64,000 bases of DNA from Gremmenia infestans (GCA_032629725.1 JAFEVB010000009.1:67001-131000); one strand, 5' to 3'; positions 1 to 12,757 are shown, counted from the stretch's first letter. Notes: a model not told the origin generated them from the letters alone. A program made the numbers and translations.

Positions 1-484
1 TTCGGACTACTTTAGGCGCAGCCTTGATCCGGGAGTTCTTGAACATCTTTTTCACCGTAGAATGCGCAGACACAGTCGCATGAGCAAGTAAAACAATATT
101 TAGATCTGCAAAAGCAAAATACGCTGTAGGGTATGATATGTTTTGTTGTGGTAAGAAGTAAGAGTGAAGGTTCCTGTCCTGTCCTGCACCTGATTCCATT
201 CAGGGTTGTTTTCTTTGGGTCGCGTAGCCTTGCAGCGCTAACTAAGCTAAGCAAGGCAGCTGCAGGGGAGGGGAAGGGGGAGGAGACGCAAAACAGGTCC
301 AGGCCATAGAAAGCATTATGAGGTACAATACTTCCTCACTCAGTGATCGTAGACCCTTATTTCATATACGGGTATCATTTCTATTGATCGGTGCAAAATC
401 TACAGCTCAACGCCATCCAGTGAGGGACTCCATCTACCCATGTGTATCCCCGCGCCGACCCATCCCTTTCCTTATCCGGTGTAT
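1..484. other. left-edge stretch without a recognisable gene
   Basis: This stretch lies downstream of the 3' end of the minus-strand hydrolase gene. I see only short open frames with no family resemblance, and a purine-rich tract near 260-290. Nothing else can be supported. Confidence 0.5.
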
Positions 485-3187
485 TCAAAGCTTCGACCTA
501 ACAGCTTCTAGTCGGTATTTGACATCTTTCAGCACTTTAGTCGCCGGTTTCCAATCATCAAATTGCTTCAAAAGCTCGGTTGTTTCGGAGCTAAGCTCGG
601 TCTTGACAAAGTCCTCTTCCAGGACACCTCGCATGATCCATGGGAGGACATATGGGTTGGAACTGTTGTAGCCCTCAGACTTCTTTATTTCCAATGGAAC
701 ATCACCAACAGAAGTCGTTTCTAGAGCGTATTCAATCGCAAAGCTGGAGGGGATTAGTAACAAACGGTACTGAGGCCACCTGAACTTACTCATAAACTCT
801 CTGGTCATCATACAAACGAGAGTGACCTTCTCCACCAACTAGACTGCCAGCAAGTGGCGCTGAAAGTTCGCGGATGAGGCCGTGATCAGACACCCCGAGG
901 TTGCGCAGCTTGAGAGCAAAGCCTACGAGATGGGAGATGCTAGAGTAAATATGTCAATAGGGAATACGATAATGTTATTAGTACTAGAACTTACAAATCT
1001 GGAGCATGTAATCGACCGTCAACGAAAACAGTTCGAAAGATGTATGGATGACTAGCCCTTGAGAATGTAGAGGACTCCAAAGAGACTAGTTGATCATCGA
1101 TAGAGCCACAATATGTAATTCTGACTCCGTACAGCAAACAAATACGTAAAGAGTCCTCATACCTACTGATGGTAAGATTGGAGTCTTGATACAGGTGGGT
1201 AAGACAACTAACCGTTTCGAAACAGTGCTTTCAGGGTTTGCAAATTCAAACAGTTCAGTGGTGGACTCCCCGAATAACCTAGACTTGTAATCCGAGAATG
1301 GTCCGAGAGAAACACTTGCCATCGAACACACCCCTATGCGACCAGATGTGACAACGCCAAATTCTATCAGCTTAGCCACTAGCATTATGGCAACTGGCAC
1401 GCCTTGCGAATGGCATGCGAGAAGGATAAAGTCAGCTTTGCGAATATGATCAATCCAATTCAGGAGAAGTTTCCAAAGATTGTCTACACGCTCAGCGATC
1501 TTGCCCTCGCCTTCAAGAGCAACTTTTTCTATCTCACAATCAATAGAGCCATGGGAATCGGTCCATCGCCTTATAGCTTCTGCTGCATGGTTTGCGAATC
1601 GAATAGAGGTTCCGGTAGGTTCGCCAATCACCTTGCGTAAAAGAGGAGCGGGAAAAAGGCCATGGATGCTATGTCACGCGATGTTAATAATTGATCAGCA
1701 AGGGCATGTCTTTCACAGAGTAAAATCCTCCGTACTTACCCAATTGCGAGAGCCTTCTTAATCTTCGGAGGATCCTTTGTCAAAAAGACATGTTTCATAG
1801 GTGGTTGGTGATTACGAAGCAAAAGCCTTGCTAGTTGTTGCAGAATCGATGGATTTTCAACCAGTCGGTATGTTTGCGCTACTGATGGAAGTAATAGATT
1901 CGGTGGAGAAATCTTCATTGGAGCAGGGCTTTGCAAAGATGTTCCCTTTACAGACTCTTGATTGGCCAGTTTTCGGGAAGAGTCATCCACTTCGAGGGAC
2001 TGTGGCCGGTCCCTTTTACTCTCTTTCTCAGTTTTCTTAGTTTCTTTCACCGTGACAGCCTTTGCGGGTTCGGGATGATTCTGAGATGATTCTCCAGCAA
2101 CAGCTAGCTCACCCGAACTTGGGGTATCCTCTAAAGTATTTGCAGACTTTTTAGCCGTGTCAGTAGACCAGAACGCCCATGAGGACCCAGTAGCCGGCTC
2201 AGAATCGAGCTTTGGGGTTGGCGCATCTTCCATAACTGTATCTCCGTCCTCTTTTAATGTGACAACAGGTAGTTGTGTCTCGGTTGTTTCTACGGCAGTT
2301 GACGGCGCTGCTGCTGACCACAATCCAAACCATGACGATCCCGTTGCATTTGGGTCTGGTTTAGTAACTCCAGCCTCCCGTAAATTAGGAGGAGGGGATT
2401 CCTGTGGTTCCTCCGTAGATGGGGCCTTTGGACTTTCTGGATTGTTCTGCGGTAGGTCTTGATTTTGCAAGGCTGGTCTGCTGAGCCAACCGCCAAGCCA
2501 ACCGGAAGACGTTATAGGCCTCTCAGAGCTCATTTCCGTTGTGATCTCAGCTGCTGGCTTAGCAGGTATATCTTCGGGTGTCTTTGATCCAGACGTGCCA
2601 TCGGTGGCAACAGAAAAAGAAGTGTCCAGCTTCGGGGGCTCCTTGTTGACAGGACCAGTGCTATCGAGTGTCCCACCCATAGTAACATCCAATGTCTCTT
2701 TACTTTTTCCAAGGTACATAGAAGGCGGTCTGCTGGCGCTTAGGGCTTGAGGCCTTTTCGGCTCGAATTGATTCAGGTCGTTCGAAGAGGAGCCATTCCT
2801 TGATTTGTCTGCTAGAATGGTCTCCCTAGCAAGCTGTGTAGAAGCCATACTCTTTCGAGGCCATGTGCCATACCAACTGCTTTTTGGTCTGACCTGTAGA
2901 TTTCTGGTTACTTTATGTGATAGTGACCCATGATTCAGAGAACCCACCTGCTTGGCAGAGCTCTCTTTGACTCCCTTCAAAGGAGTGGGGCCATCTTCGG
3001 TTTGGGTATCTTTGACATTTCTGGAGCTCTCGACCGTTGCTGGGGCTTTGGATGGTGTCATGAGGAGATTCCCGCCGAGTTGATCATTTGTGCCCGTGGA
3101 GTCTGGCTCTGGCTCGGGCTCGGGCTCGGGGGCTGGCTCGGCCACATTGGATGGATTTGGTTTGGGCTTTTTGCGTAACGGTCCCAT
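485..3187 (-). CDS. YML020W-type (YMC020W-like) alpha/beta-hydrolase domain protein
   Basis: Five exons on the minus strand: 3187-1740, 1668-1213, 1162-995, 939-790, 743-485, giving 826 residues. All introns are GT-AG and 46-71 nt long. Residues 1 to about 480 are low complexity (Pro/Ser/Thr rich) with a Pro-Glu dipeptide run near residue 20. The conserved part begins with IHGLFPAPLLRKVIGEPTG and carries a serine-hydrolase elbow, LLACHSQGVP (Ser near 570), whose first elbow glycine is Cys. Later blocks SIDDQLVSLES, HAPDF and NPYVLPWIMRG match what I recall of the fungal family named after yeast YML020W. The biochemical function of that family is not established, so no substrate is proposed. 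The final exons were joined by these conserved blocks. The gene is divergent from RRP5. Confidence 0.85.
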
Positions 3188-3496
3188 GAAAAGAGAATGA
3201 AGTACTAAACTTATTGATGTGTTCTAATTGTGGATGTGTACTCAAGATGTTTACAGACTTCTGTCTGACCCGAGCAAGAAGGTGGTGCTTTGGTGAGCCT
3301 GATGTTGTCCTGCTTCATGGTGATGCCGGTTGGCTGTGAATGCCCCGCAATAACTAGGCGGTCCCCAGCGGCAGAATAATAAAGAACCCAGGAAAAAATT
3401 GGTCCCAGCTTCAAAATTTCAATATCCTCCCTCCCCCTCTCAAAATATCTGAGACTACACGGAATCTACGGCCGTGACAACTCAATATTCTCCACA
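3188..3496. promoter_or_regulatory. divergent promoter between the hydrolase gene and RRP5
   Basis: A 309-nt spacer separates the two start codons, so both genes must share or partition this region. It contains an AATAATAAAG A/T patch near 3377 and an A-tract element at 3388-3400 described separately. A CT-rich leader precedes the RRP5 start. Confidence 0.6.
3388..3400 (+). promoter_or_regulatory. RRPE-like element upstream of RRP5
   Basis: The sequence CCAGGAAAAAATT lies 97 nt before the RRP5 ATG. Its core resembles the yeast rRNA-processing element (GAAAAATTT). The near-identical CCAGGAAAAATT occurs at about the same distance before SPB1, the other ribosome-assembly gene in the window. A regulatory role is inferred from this match. 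Confidence 0.45.
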
Positions 3497-6400
3497 ATGG
3501 CGCCAATTGAGAAGAAGCGCAAGAATGCGCCTACCAACGATTCATTTGCCAGGACTAGGAATCCATCAGACAAGGACAACCGTCCATCGAAGAGAGTGAG
3601 GCCCGATGAGGAGAGAAAACCCGTCGCAGGACCAACAAAGATTTCACATGAACGAGACGAAGAAGTTGCTTTCCCCAGAGGTGGAGCGAGTATTTTGACT
3701 CCGTTAGAGCATAAACAGATCCAAATCGAAGCTACTCAGGATGTGTTATTCGAACAAAACGCAAAAGCAGATAGGGAGGGTGATGCTGTCACGTCCGCAA
3801 GAAAGTCAAAATCGAAGGCAAAGGGCAAAAAGCCCAATGAGCAGGCCGAGGAAGAAGAGGAAAGCGTCAAAATTGAGGGCTTAAGTTACAAAGTATTTAT
3901 ATTCTCCTAAACCACAAGCCTCTAAGACTAATACAATAATCCATAGCGAATTGTCCCCGGCTCGCTCGTCCTAGGCCAAGTATCGCAAATCAACGACCAT
4001 GATATTGCTCTTTCTTTACCAAACAATTTGACGGGATATGTGCCTATAACATCAATCTCAGATAAGGTCACCCAACGAATCGAAAAGATTGCAGCCGCCG
4101 AGAATAATGACGATGAGGAGGACGAAATCGAACTGGAGAAACTCTTTTGGAAAGGCCAATATCTTCGCGCTTATGTTGTTTCTACAAGCGATGACACTAC
4201 GTTGACATCTGGAAAATCCAAGAGGCGTATAGAGTTGTCACTGCGACCACAGCAGTCTAACAACGCCCTTGCTTCCCAGAATATCATTACCAACAGCATG
4301 CTCATGGCATCTGTTGCCAGTGTCGAGGATCACGGTCTTGTTATGGACATTGGAATCAATGATGATACTGTAAGAGGCTTCATGTCATCGAAGGAGATTG
4401 GGCATGACCTTGATACATCTGCTGTTCAAGAGGGATCTGTCTTTCTGTGTATGGTGACTGGACTAAGCTCCAACGGGAAGATCATCAAGTTATCCGCAGA
4501 CACGCACAAGATCGCCAATTTGAAGAAGCTGAACTATCTCACCGAGGCTCCTACAGTGGATGCCTTTCTACCTGGCACAGCTGTTGAGATTTTGGTAGCG
4601 GACATTACACCTAGGGGTCTTGCTGGGAAGGTCATGGGTATGGTCGATGTGACAGCTGATTTGATACATTCTGGCGCTGGGTCTAGTGGGAAAGATCTGG
4701 AAAAGAAGTACAAGCTTGGATCGAAGATCAGAGGCAGAATTATATGTACATTTCCCTCCTCTGACCCGCCGAAGCTAGGGATTTCTCTGCTAGACCACGT
4801 AATGGCTCTCGCACCACAGCAAGCCATCAAAGGTGGCGAGAAACAAGCCCCTTTGGTAGCCCTACCATCCTCGACCATCGTGGAGGAAGTTGCCGTGCGA
4901 AAGGTTGAGTCCGGGCTAGGCCTATTTGTGGATGTAGGCGTGAAAGGTGTGTCCGGATTCGTGCACATATCGAGGGTGAAAGATGGCAAGATTGAGACCC
5001 TGTCCGAGACCTCTGGGCCATACAAAACAGGTTCCGTCCATCGAGGCAGGGTTATCGGCTATAATGCTCTTGATGGAGAATATCTCATGTCATTAGAACC
5101 AAGTGTTCTTGAGCAGCCATTCTTGCAAATAGAAGATTTGAAGATCGGCGAGGTGGTAAAAGGCAAAGTCGAGAAGATCGTGCTGAACGCAGCTGGTGTA
5201 GGCGGCGTACTCGTCAATTTAGCCGAAGGCATCACTGGGCTTGTCCCAGAAACCCACATGGCAGACGTTCAATTGCTTCATCCAGAGAAGAAGTTCAAGG
5301 AGGGCATGGCTGTAACAGCGAGAGTACTTTCGACGGATGCGAGCAAACGCCAAATCCGACTCACTCTGAAAAAAACTTTAGTCAATTCGGAGTCGCAACC
5401 CTTTCTCAAGTATGAGGACATCGATGTGGGCATGCAGAGTCCTGGTACCATTATCAATATACTTCCGACTGGTGCTGTCGTTCAGTTCTATGGCACAGTT
5501 CGAGGATTTCTGCCGGTGGCTGAAATGAGCGAGGCATATATTCAAGACCCAAAGCTACATTTCCGCGTTGGCCAGGTGGTCAATGTCCATGTGCTGAAGG
5601 TCAACCCGGAAGCGGGAAAGTTGACTGTATCCTGTAAAGATCCTTCGGTGTTCGGACTTGCTCAACAGACAGCATTGAAGAAACTAAAAGTTGGCGAGAT
5701 AATTTCCGGGGTTGTCACAGAGAAATCCAGTGATGATATCTCTCTTGAGATCGAGGGTCTAGGCCTGCACGCCACGCTCCCCGCCGGCCAGCTTACTGAT
5801 AAATCTTCTTCGAAAAGTCTTTCTGCTTTGAAGAAAATCAGGGTTGGACAAACTCTCAAGGACCTAGCTGTGCTTGAGAAGCTCGACTCGAAACGTCTTG
5901 TCGTGCTAACAAACAAGCCAAGTCTCGTCAAAGCTGCAAAAGAGCGGACTCTCTTGCGAGGCTTTGATGATGTACGAGAGAATAAAGCTGTTCAAGGGTT
6001 TGTCAAAAACACAATCGCAACTGCTGTATTTGTGCAATTTGGAGGTGGACTCACTGGGTTACTTCCAAAAAATAAGTTACCCGAAGAGGCCACCGAGCTT
6101 CCAGAGTTTGGGCTGAAGAAATATCAATCTGTGAAAGTCAAAGTAACTTCGGTAGACCATAGCGACAAGAGGTTCCTACTATCTATGGTTAATCTTGATG
6201 CCGACCAAGAGATCTCTCAGAAGCTCGCGGACCAGGACGACGCCGCCAGTCAGGAGGTTTCCAATCCCATCGATGACACCGTTACCTCACTCGGAGATCT
6301 TAAGCTTGGAAAATTGACAAAAGCGAGGGTCGTATCAGTGAAGGACACGCAAATCAATGTTCAACTGGCAGACGGTATTCAAGGCCGCATTGATGTCTCG

Positions 6401-8958
6401 CAGGTGTTCGACTCGTGGGACGAAATCAAGGACCGGAAGCATCCTTTGAAACGATTTTCCGCCAAGCAAATTATAGATGTACGGATTATGGGAACACATG
6501 ATGCTCGCAATCATCGTTTCCTCCCTATAACTCACAGAACTGGCAAATCTCTGGTCTTCGAATTATCCGCTAAGCGTAGCGACCAAACTGGCTCCCTGCA
6601 AGATCCGCTCACCCTGGACAAGGTTAACATCGGCTCTTCTTGGACTGCGTTCGTCAACAATGTCTCAGAAAACTGTTTGTGGGTAAATTTGTCGCCAAAT
6701 GTTCGAGGGCGCATCAATGCGTTCGATGTATCCGACAATTTGTCTTTAATGGAGGACCTCGAAGGCAATTTCCCCGTCGGATCGGCCATAAAAGTTCGTG
6801 CCACAAACATCGACGTTGCAAACAACCGATTAGATCTCTCGGGACGCTCTACACAGTCGTCGGAACCATTAAGCTTCCAAAATCTGAGCAATGGTATGGT
6901 AGTCCCAGGCAAAGTAGTCAAAGTTAGCGAAAGATACGTTGTGGTGCACCTTAGCGACACCATATCGGGATCTATCACTCTTACCGACTTAGCCGATGAC
7001 TTCTCACAGGCGGATACCACGAAATATTCCAAGAACAGCATTGTTCGAGTTTGCATCGTTGATGTAGACGTGCCTAATAAGAAAGTTAGATTATCCACCC
7101 GGCCTTCCAAAGTCTTGAACTCTTCACTCGATGTCCAAGATCCCGAAATATCGTCGATCTCGGATGTTAAGGTCAACGACGTTGTTCGTGGGTTTGTCAA
7201 GAATGTCTCTGACAAGGGTTTGTTTGTTAACTTGGGCGGCAATGTCTCAGCCTATGTAAGGGTTTCCGACATTTCAGATTCCTATATCAAAGATTGGAAA
7301 TCCGAGTTCCAGGTCGATCAGCTGGTGAAGGGCAAAATCACAGCAATCGATCCTTCAATGAACCATATCAAGATGAGCATGAAAGCTTCGGTCATTGACA
7401 AGAATTATGTTCCACCTATAACCTTCAAAGACCTGAAGAAAGGCCAGATAGTTACGGGCAAGATTGCCAGTGTCCAGGACTTTGGGGTGTTTATCGTCGT
7501 TGATGGTTCTAACAATCTCCGTGGCCTGTGCCACCAGAGTGAGATGGCCGAGAAGCGCGTTCATGATGTCAAAAAGCTCTACGATGAAGGCGATCTTGTC
7601 AAAGCCATTATCCTTAAACTTGACGACGATAACGAGCGCATCAGCCTTGGGATGAAGGCTTCTTACTTCGGGGAAGACGCTGCGGAATCAGAAGACGACA
7701 GTGATTCTGATGGAATGAATGGTGTACAGATTGGTGGCTCTGACGAAGAAGATGTGGATATGTCTTCTGAGGAAGAGGATGAAAATGGAGGAGTCGACCT
7801 TGACAACGTCGAAAGCATTGAAGATTTAGAAGTGCAGGAGGACGATCTTTCTGATGTTGCTATGGGAGGGCTAGAAGCCGGTGCAGACATTCCGGCTTTA
7901 AATGCTGGTGGATTTGACTGGTCTGCAAAGGCATTGGACAAGGTCGACAAACGCGCAAATGAAGCCTCGGAGGACGAAGACGCTGATGACACGCCGAAGA
8001 AGAGGAAGCGGAGAAAGGCAACTATTACCATTGATCGTACTGGCGATCTCGATGCGAACGGCCCACAGTCTGTCAGCGACTTTGAAAGACTTCTTTTGGG
8101 ACAACCTGATTCGTCGCAGCTTTGGATCGAGTATATGGCCTTCCAGATGCAGCTCAGTGAGCTCAGCAAGGCAAGAGATGTGGCCGAACGCGCTATAAAG
8201 ACTATTACAATCAGTGACGACAAAGAGAAAATGAACGTCTGGATAGCTTTGCTCAATCTGGAAAACGCTTACGGGAGTGACGAGACCCTCGAAGAGGCCT
8301 TCAAACGAGCGTGTCAGTACAATGATGCCCAAGATATCCACGAGAGCTTGGCGAGCATCTACATCCAATCTGGCAAGCATGGCGTAAGTTATGAACATTT
8401 CAATGAATATCCGGTGCAGTGCTAACTTTCTTGTAGAAAGCGGACGAGCTTTTCCAGACCCTCGTCAAGAAATTCTCGCAGTCGCCAAGGGTTTGGAAGA
8501 ACTACGCTGATTTCCTGTACAACACCCTTTCGTCCCCAGACCGGGCACGAGCTCTTCTGCCTCGCGCAACCCAGTCTCTTCCATCGCATGAGCACCTCCG
8601 TCTCACATTGCTTTTTGCACATCTCGAGTTCAATTCGGCTTCGGGTTCACCCGAGCGCGGACGTACCATGTTCGAAGGTGTACTATCAACGTTCCCAAAA
8701 CGACTCGATATATGGCGTCAGCTTCTCGATCTCGAGACAAAGCAAGGAGATCAAGATATCATCCGTGGGGTTTTTGAGCGTGTTGTGAAGACAAAGGGTC
8801 TCAAGCCAAAGGGGGCCAAGGATTGGTTTAAGCGGTGGTCTGACTGGGAGGAGAAGAACGGAGACAAGAAGACGCAGGAGAAGATCAAGGCCAAGGCGGA
8901 GGAGTGGGTGAGAACCGCAGCCCAGAAAAAGGCAAATGATGGAGAGGATGGCGAGTGA
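3497..8958 (+). CDS. RRP5: rRNA biogenesis protein RRP5 (S1 repeats plus HAT repeats)
   Basis: Three exons (3497-3892, 3947-8383, 8437-8958) encode 1784 residues, the usual size of fungal Rrp5. The basic N-terminus (KKRKNAPT) is followed by a long tandem array of S1 RNA-binding modules over roughly residues 130-1375, with recurring 'G.V..F...G..V' patterns. An acidic Ser/Asp/Glu linker with a KKRKRRK nuclear signal follows, then half-a-TPR (HAT) repeats from about 1510 (SQLWIEYMAFQ, RVWKNYADFL, RLDIWRQLLDLE). In yeast Rrp5 acts in the nucleolus and is needed for cleavages that produce both 18S and 5.8S rRNA. Both introns carry good branch sites (GACTAATA and TGCTAAC). The start is the first ATG after a CT-rich leader and is well placed. 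Confidence 0.97.
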
Positions 8959-9224
8959 TAATTATATATGTCATGTCATAGCATAGCATTGGAGTCCTGG
9001 TCTTGAAAGTACAAAAGTAGAACCTGTTTATTGAATACCCTGATTGGAAAATTAATTGATGTCCAAGTTTTACCTCCCGCTAGTTCATACTGCGCCCTCT
9101 TACCCTATCAACCAAAAGGAAAAAATGCAGGCAATCTCATTTCACTCTATAGTTATTCTGAACAAATCCCAGGGAAAAGAACCCTTGACTTATATTGATG
9201 ACTACTAATAGTACATAAAGGACG

Positions 9225-10198
9225 TTAGGTACGTGTTGTGTTTAAATCTTTGCTTTCGGATGCAATCTTCTTTGCAGCAATATCCTTTTCTTGAGCTCTC
9301 AGGGCTTCAATATTCTCATCAACCAAGGCGATCTCTGCATTAACACGAAGAAGTCGTTCTTGCAGCAATTTCTCATACTCAGCATCTGATAACACACTCA
9401 TCGGACTCCACTTTGAGTTCATCCAGGAGAACTTTTCGCTTTTGTCTGTGGCCGTCTGTGGCAGATTTGAATTTTGAGCAGCTGATCTATTGTATACAGC
9501 TTGACCAGCCGCCCCAAAGAGCGCAAACATAATCGCACCAGGTAAAACATTCTTTCGACCTCCTGTGAAGCTTGGTTAGAAGATCGGGTACATATACAAT
9601 TGGGGGAAACCAACTCAGGAGGCCACCGGCGCTTCCTGCAAATGCACCCGCTATAGCGCTCGCGGAAACCTTTTCTCTTGGGGTCACTTTATCTCCTCCC
9701 CAAGACTGAAGAACAAATCCCCGTGAAGCTGGAATGATTGTGTTAGTGAGAGTAAAGAGGACGAGGAGAATCTCCAGCCTACCGGAAAAGGTACTTGCGA
9801 GAGTAAACCATTGAATGCCTGATGCCAAAGCAAATAATGTGGGCGTACTGGAGCGAGCAACGCCGGCAAATCCTCCCACTATGATTCCGGCCGTACCTGT
9901 AAGGGATATGTGAGCATTCAATATAGAAAAAGTACCCGTGGCAGGCACGTGTCGGAAAGGGAAGCATGGATTTAAGGAGAGGTTTCGAGTCCAAGGTAAG
10001 GGGAAAGGCATTGCACGGAAGGGGCATACCAGAGAGGCCACCAATCTGAATAGCTGGCCAGATGATGTCCAATATCTCAGGAGGCAGGCCACTTCTTCGT
10101 CGAGGAGGATCCGTTCCACCGCCTGAGCTTGCCCCTGGTTTTGTTGGATCAGTCATGCCGTCCTTGATTTTTTGGACTGTGCAGGGTGTTGGCTGCAT
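9225..10198 (-). CDS. Tim17/Tim22/Tim23-like small multi-pass membrane protein
   Basis: Four exons (10198-10030, 9896-9783, 9728-9615, 9562-9225) give 244 residues. A second in-frame ATG at 10156 (MTDPTKPG) would give 230 residues and may be the true start. After a short polar N-terminus come Gly-rich hydrophobic segments (GGLSGTAGIIVGGFAGVARS, ASGIQWFTLASTF, ASAIAGAFAGSAGGLL, PGAIMFALFGAAGQA) typical of the Tim17/22/23 superfamily, then a soluble tail of about 90 residues with a charged helix. The superfamily includes mitochondrial import channels and complex I-associated proteins. I cannot assign this member to a named subunit. It is divergent from eIF4B and converges with RRP5 across 266 nt. 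Confidence 0.75.
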
Positions 10199-10621
10199 AT
10201 TCTGCAGTCTGCAGCTGAATCAATCACAAAGAACAATTGGATCACGAAATCATTGTTAGTATATTGTTAAATAACAAAGTCATATATGGCTGGAGTTCTT
10301 CGTTCTTGATATATTTTGCCGCGTCTTATTCAATAAATATTCGACGCTAGCCTGATGTGGCGATATTAGCGTGTTAATTAGCAACCTTGCTCCACCAGCT
10401 CTAGGCAAAAAAGTAAAATCCCACGAAAAAGTCGCCCTCTGGCTATCGACTCCCATCGACCACCTAGAACCAACCACGACTCAATCAAGTTCCTAGAACT
10501 TGATACCAACCACCAGAAAACTCATCCGACCGAACTGAAGGACTCCATATCCTTCAGCCGACCCCCAGGGACTACGCGCAAGACCACGAGGCCTGCGCAG
10601 CGTCCTTGAAAACCCGCAAAC
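10199..10621. promoter_or_regulatory. divergent promoter/leader between the Tim17-like gene and eIF4B
   Basis: This 423-nt spacer is A/T rich on the left and becomes an A/C-rich leader toward eIF4B. It contains a long inverted repeat at 10484-10504. No canonical TATA box stands out. Confidence 0.5.
10484..10504. repeat. perfect 9-bp inverted repeat upstream of eIF4B
   Basis: The arms ATCAAGTTC and GAACTTGAT flank a CTA centre, about 118 nt before the eIF4B ATG. It could be a dimeric protein-binding site or an mRNA-leader hairpin. The TTC and GAA are three bases apart, so it is not a standard heat-shock element. Confidence 0.8.
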
Positions 10622-12757
10622 ATGGGTAAGCCAGCCCGGCAAGACCTCTCAACCTGACATATCTGCTCCAAGATGGCACAGAAGAATTGGAAATCACCCG
10701 AGAATTTCACTGACTGTGATCCGTATAGCGCCTAAGAAGAAAGAACAGCAGCAGAAGATGTCCCTCGGGGCCTTCTTGACTGACGAGAGTAAGAGCAACC
10801 ACTCGAGAACGTCCAAATACAGGACACTAATACGTCGCAGAGATGGGTTCATGGGCTGATGAGATGGAGGATATGCCAGTTTGTAAGTGCGCACTATACA
10901 CTTACGCGGACCACGTTGCTAACTTAGATTCCCACAGCCGGTATGCTTTCGCAAAGCCTCATTTTTTAGGAGGAGCCTCTAGCCCATTCACTTTCATACT
11001 AACTGCTACAGACTCCCGAACTGGTTATGGCTCCGAGCGACGCACATACAACTCTGCCACAGGTGCTTACGGAAGCGGCTCTGGAGGTTGGTTGCTCCCT
11101 TAAACACAATATTTCCTCCCTTTCCCCAATTTCAATATTGACTATAATTATTTGTAGGATATTCCGTCCGCGAGGAACTCCCCCTTCCCGACAAGCCACC
11201 TTACACTGTTCATCTCGGCAACCTCTCTTTTGATGCCACCGTTGGCGATGTCACCGACTTCTTCATCGAGTGTGAATGCACAAATGTCCGAATCATTGAA
11301 GACAAGCTTGAAATGAAGCCCAAGGGATTTGGATACGCCGAGTTTGCTTCCCTGGAGGGACTGAAGAAATCCTTAACTCTGAACGGCGAGCAATTTCAAG
11401 GCCGCAACATCAGAATTAGTGTTGCAGACCCACGTAAGGCTTTCGGCATGATTAGTTTTGACATTTACTGACCCTTTTCTTTACAGCCAAGGACCGAGAA
11501 GGCCGCCCAGATGCACGAGAATTTGTTGACTGGAGTAGAAAGGGCCCATTGCCAGATCTTCCAGGCCGAGGCGGCGGTCGCCCTGAAGGCCGAGGATTTG
11601 GATCCGACTATGGCGGAGAGCGCAAGGAGCGATTTCCAGAGGGCGATGGAAAGGTTCGTGACTTCGGAAACTGGGAGCGCAAGGGCCCCTTGTCTCCTAT
11701 GGCTCAGCCAGAGCGTGGCCCAAGAGAAGGAGGTCGCCCAAGAACCAATGATGGCCCACGTGGAGAAGGTTTCAGAGAGCGCAAACAATCGCCAGCTGGA
11801 TGGGGCGAGGGTCGCCCGCAAGGATCGCAAGATGGATCAAGACCACCTCGACGCGAATTCCAGGAACGTCCCGCCGTCGACCGTACTCCCACTGCTGCTG
11901 AGCAGGACAGCCAATGGCGAACAAAGATGCGACCTGATGCACCAGCCGCTAAGTCCCCAGCACCTTCTCGTGAAGGTAGTGAAGCGCCTTCATCTCCAGC
12001 TCTTGCGGCTGCGCCATTAAGCAGCCGACCAAAGCTGAACCTGGCGAAGCGCACAGTCTCCGAGGCTCAGGATGTGTCCTCCCCATCATCTGTAACAGGC
12101 GACTCAAAGGCCAGCCCCTTCGGTGCTGCCCGCCCCATCGATACAGCTGCAAAGGAAAAGGAGATTGAAGAGAAAAAAGAGGCTGCTCATCGTGAAAAGA
12201 AGGAAGCCGAAGAGAAAGCCAGGGAAGAAGCCAAGGAGGCTGCTGCCAAGGCAAAGGCTGCGGAGGCAGAACGAGAAAGTGCCGAGGCTAGCAAAAAGGT
12301 TGAGATCTTACAAAGAGCCGAGGGCGACGCCGATGAGACCATCGAGAAGGAGAACCAGAACGGAAACATCGTTGATGACAAATCCGTCAAGCCAAAGGAG
12401 ATTGTCCGGGACATGAAGCCGAAGCCAGCAGATTCTGGCGCCTGGAGAAGACCTTCTGGAGGACCTCCAACATCCCACAACCGCGACGATATCCCACGTG
12501 GCCCACGAGGAGGCCGAGGAGGAGGCCGTGGAAGAGGCGATCATCGAGGCGATCACCGAGGTGGACCAAGACATCATGACGACGGTAGACCACCCCGACA
12601 AAATAGCAATGGAAGAGCAACGCCAGCAAGCCCTGCTCAGGCACCATCTAGTGAGCCAGCCTCTGTCGAGCTCGCGGAAGACGGCTGGAGCACAGTCTCT
12701 AAGCCAAAGAAGAACAATCGTGGGGGTAACGCAGGTTCCCGCCCAATTGCATCTTAG
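10622..12757 (+). CDS. TIF3: eukaryotic translation initiation factor 4B homologue
   Basis: Seven exons are inferred: 10622-10625, 10729-10788, 10841-10882, a 3-nt exon 10938-10940, 11012-11086, 11158-11433 and 11487-12757, giving 576 residues. The N-terminus (MAPKKKEQQQKMSLGAF, then GSWADEMEDMP) is the conserved eIF4B/Tif3 start. An RRM spans about residues 77-153 with RNP2 VHLGNL and RNP1 KGFGYAEF. Then come Arg/Gly/Asp/Pro-rich sequence with repeats around R-K-GPL, an Ala/Glu/Lys helix near 375-425, an RGG-type box near 490-525 and a C-terminal WSTVSKPKK. eIF4B stimulates the eIF4A helicase during mRNA recruitment to the 40S subunit. The first exon holds only ATG plus one base, which is common for this gene type. 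If the micro-exon is skipped the frame is kept and one residue is lost. Confidence 0.93.

Noticed and set aside
12123..12480. Long open frames on both strands over the eIF4B Ala/Glu/Lys region
   Set aside because: They are shadow frames of the low-complexity coding sequence of eIF4B in its true frame.
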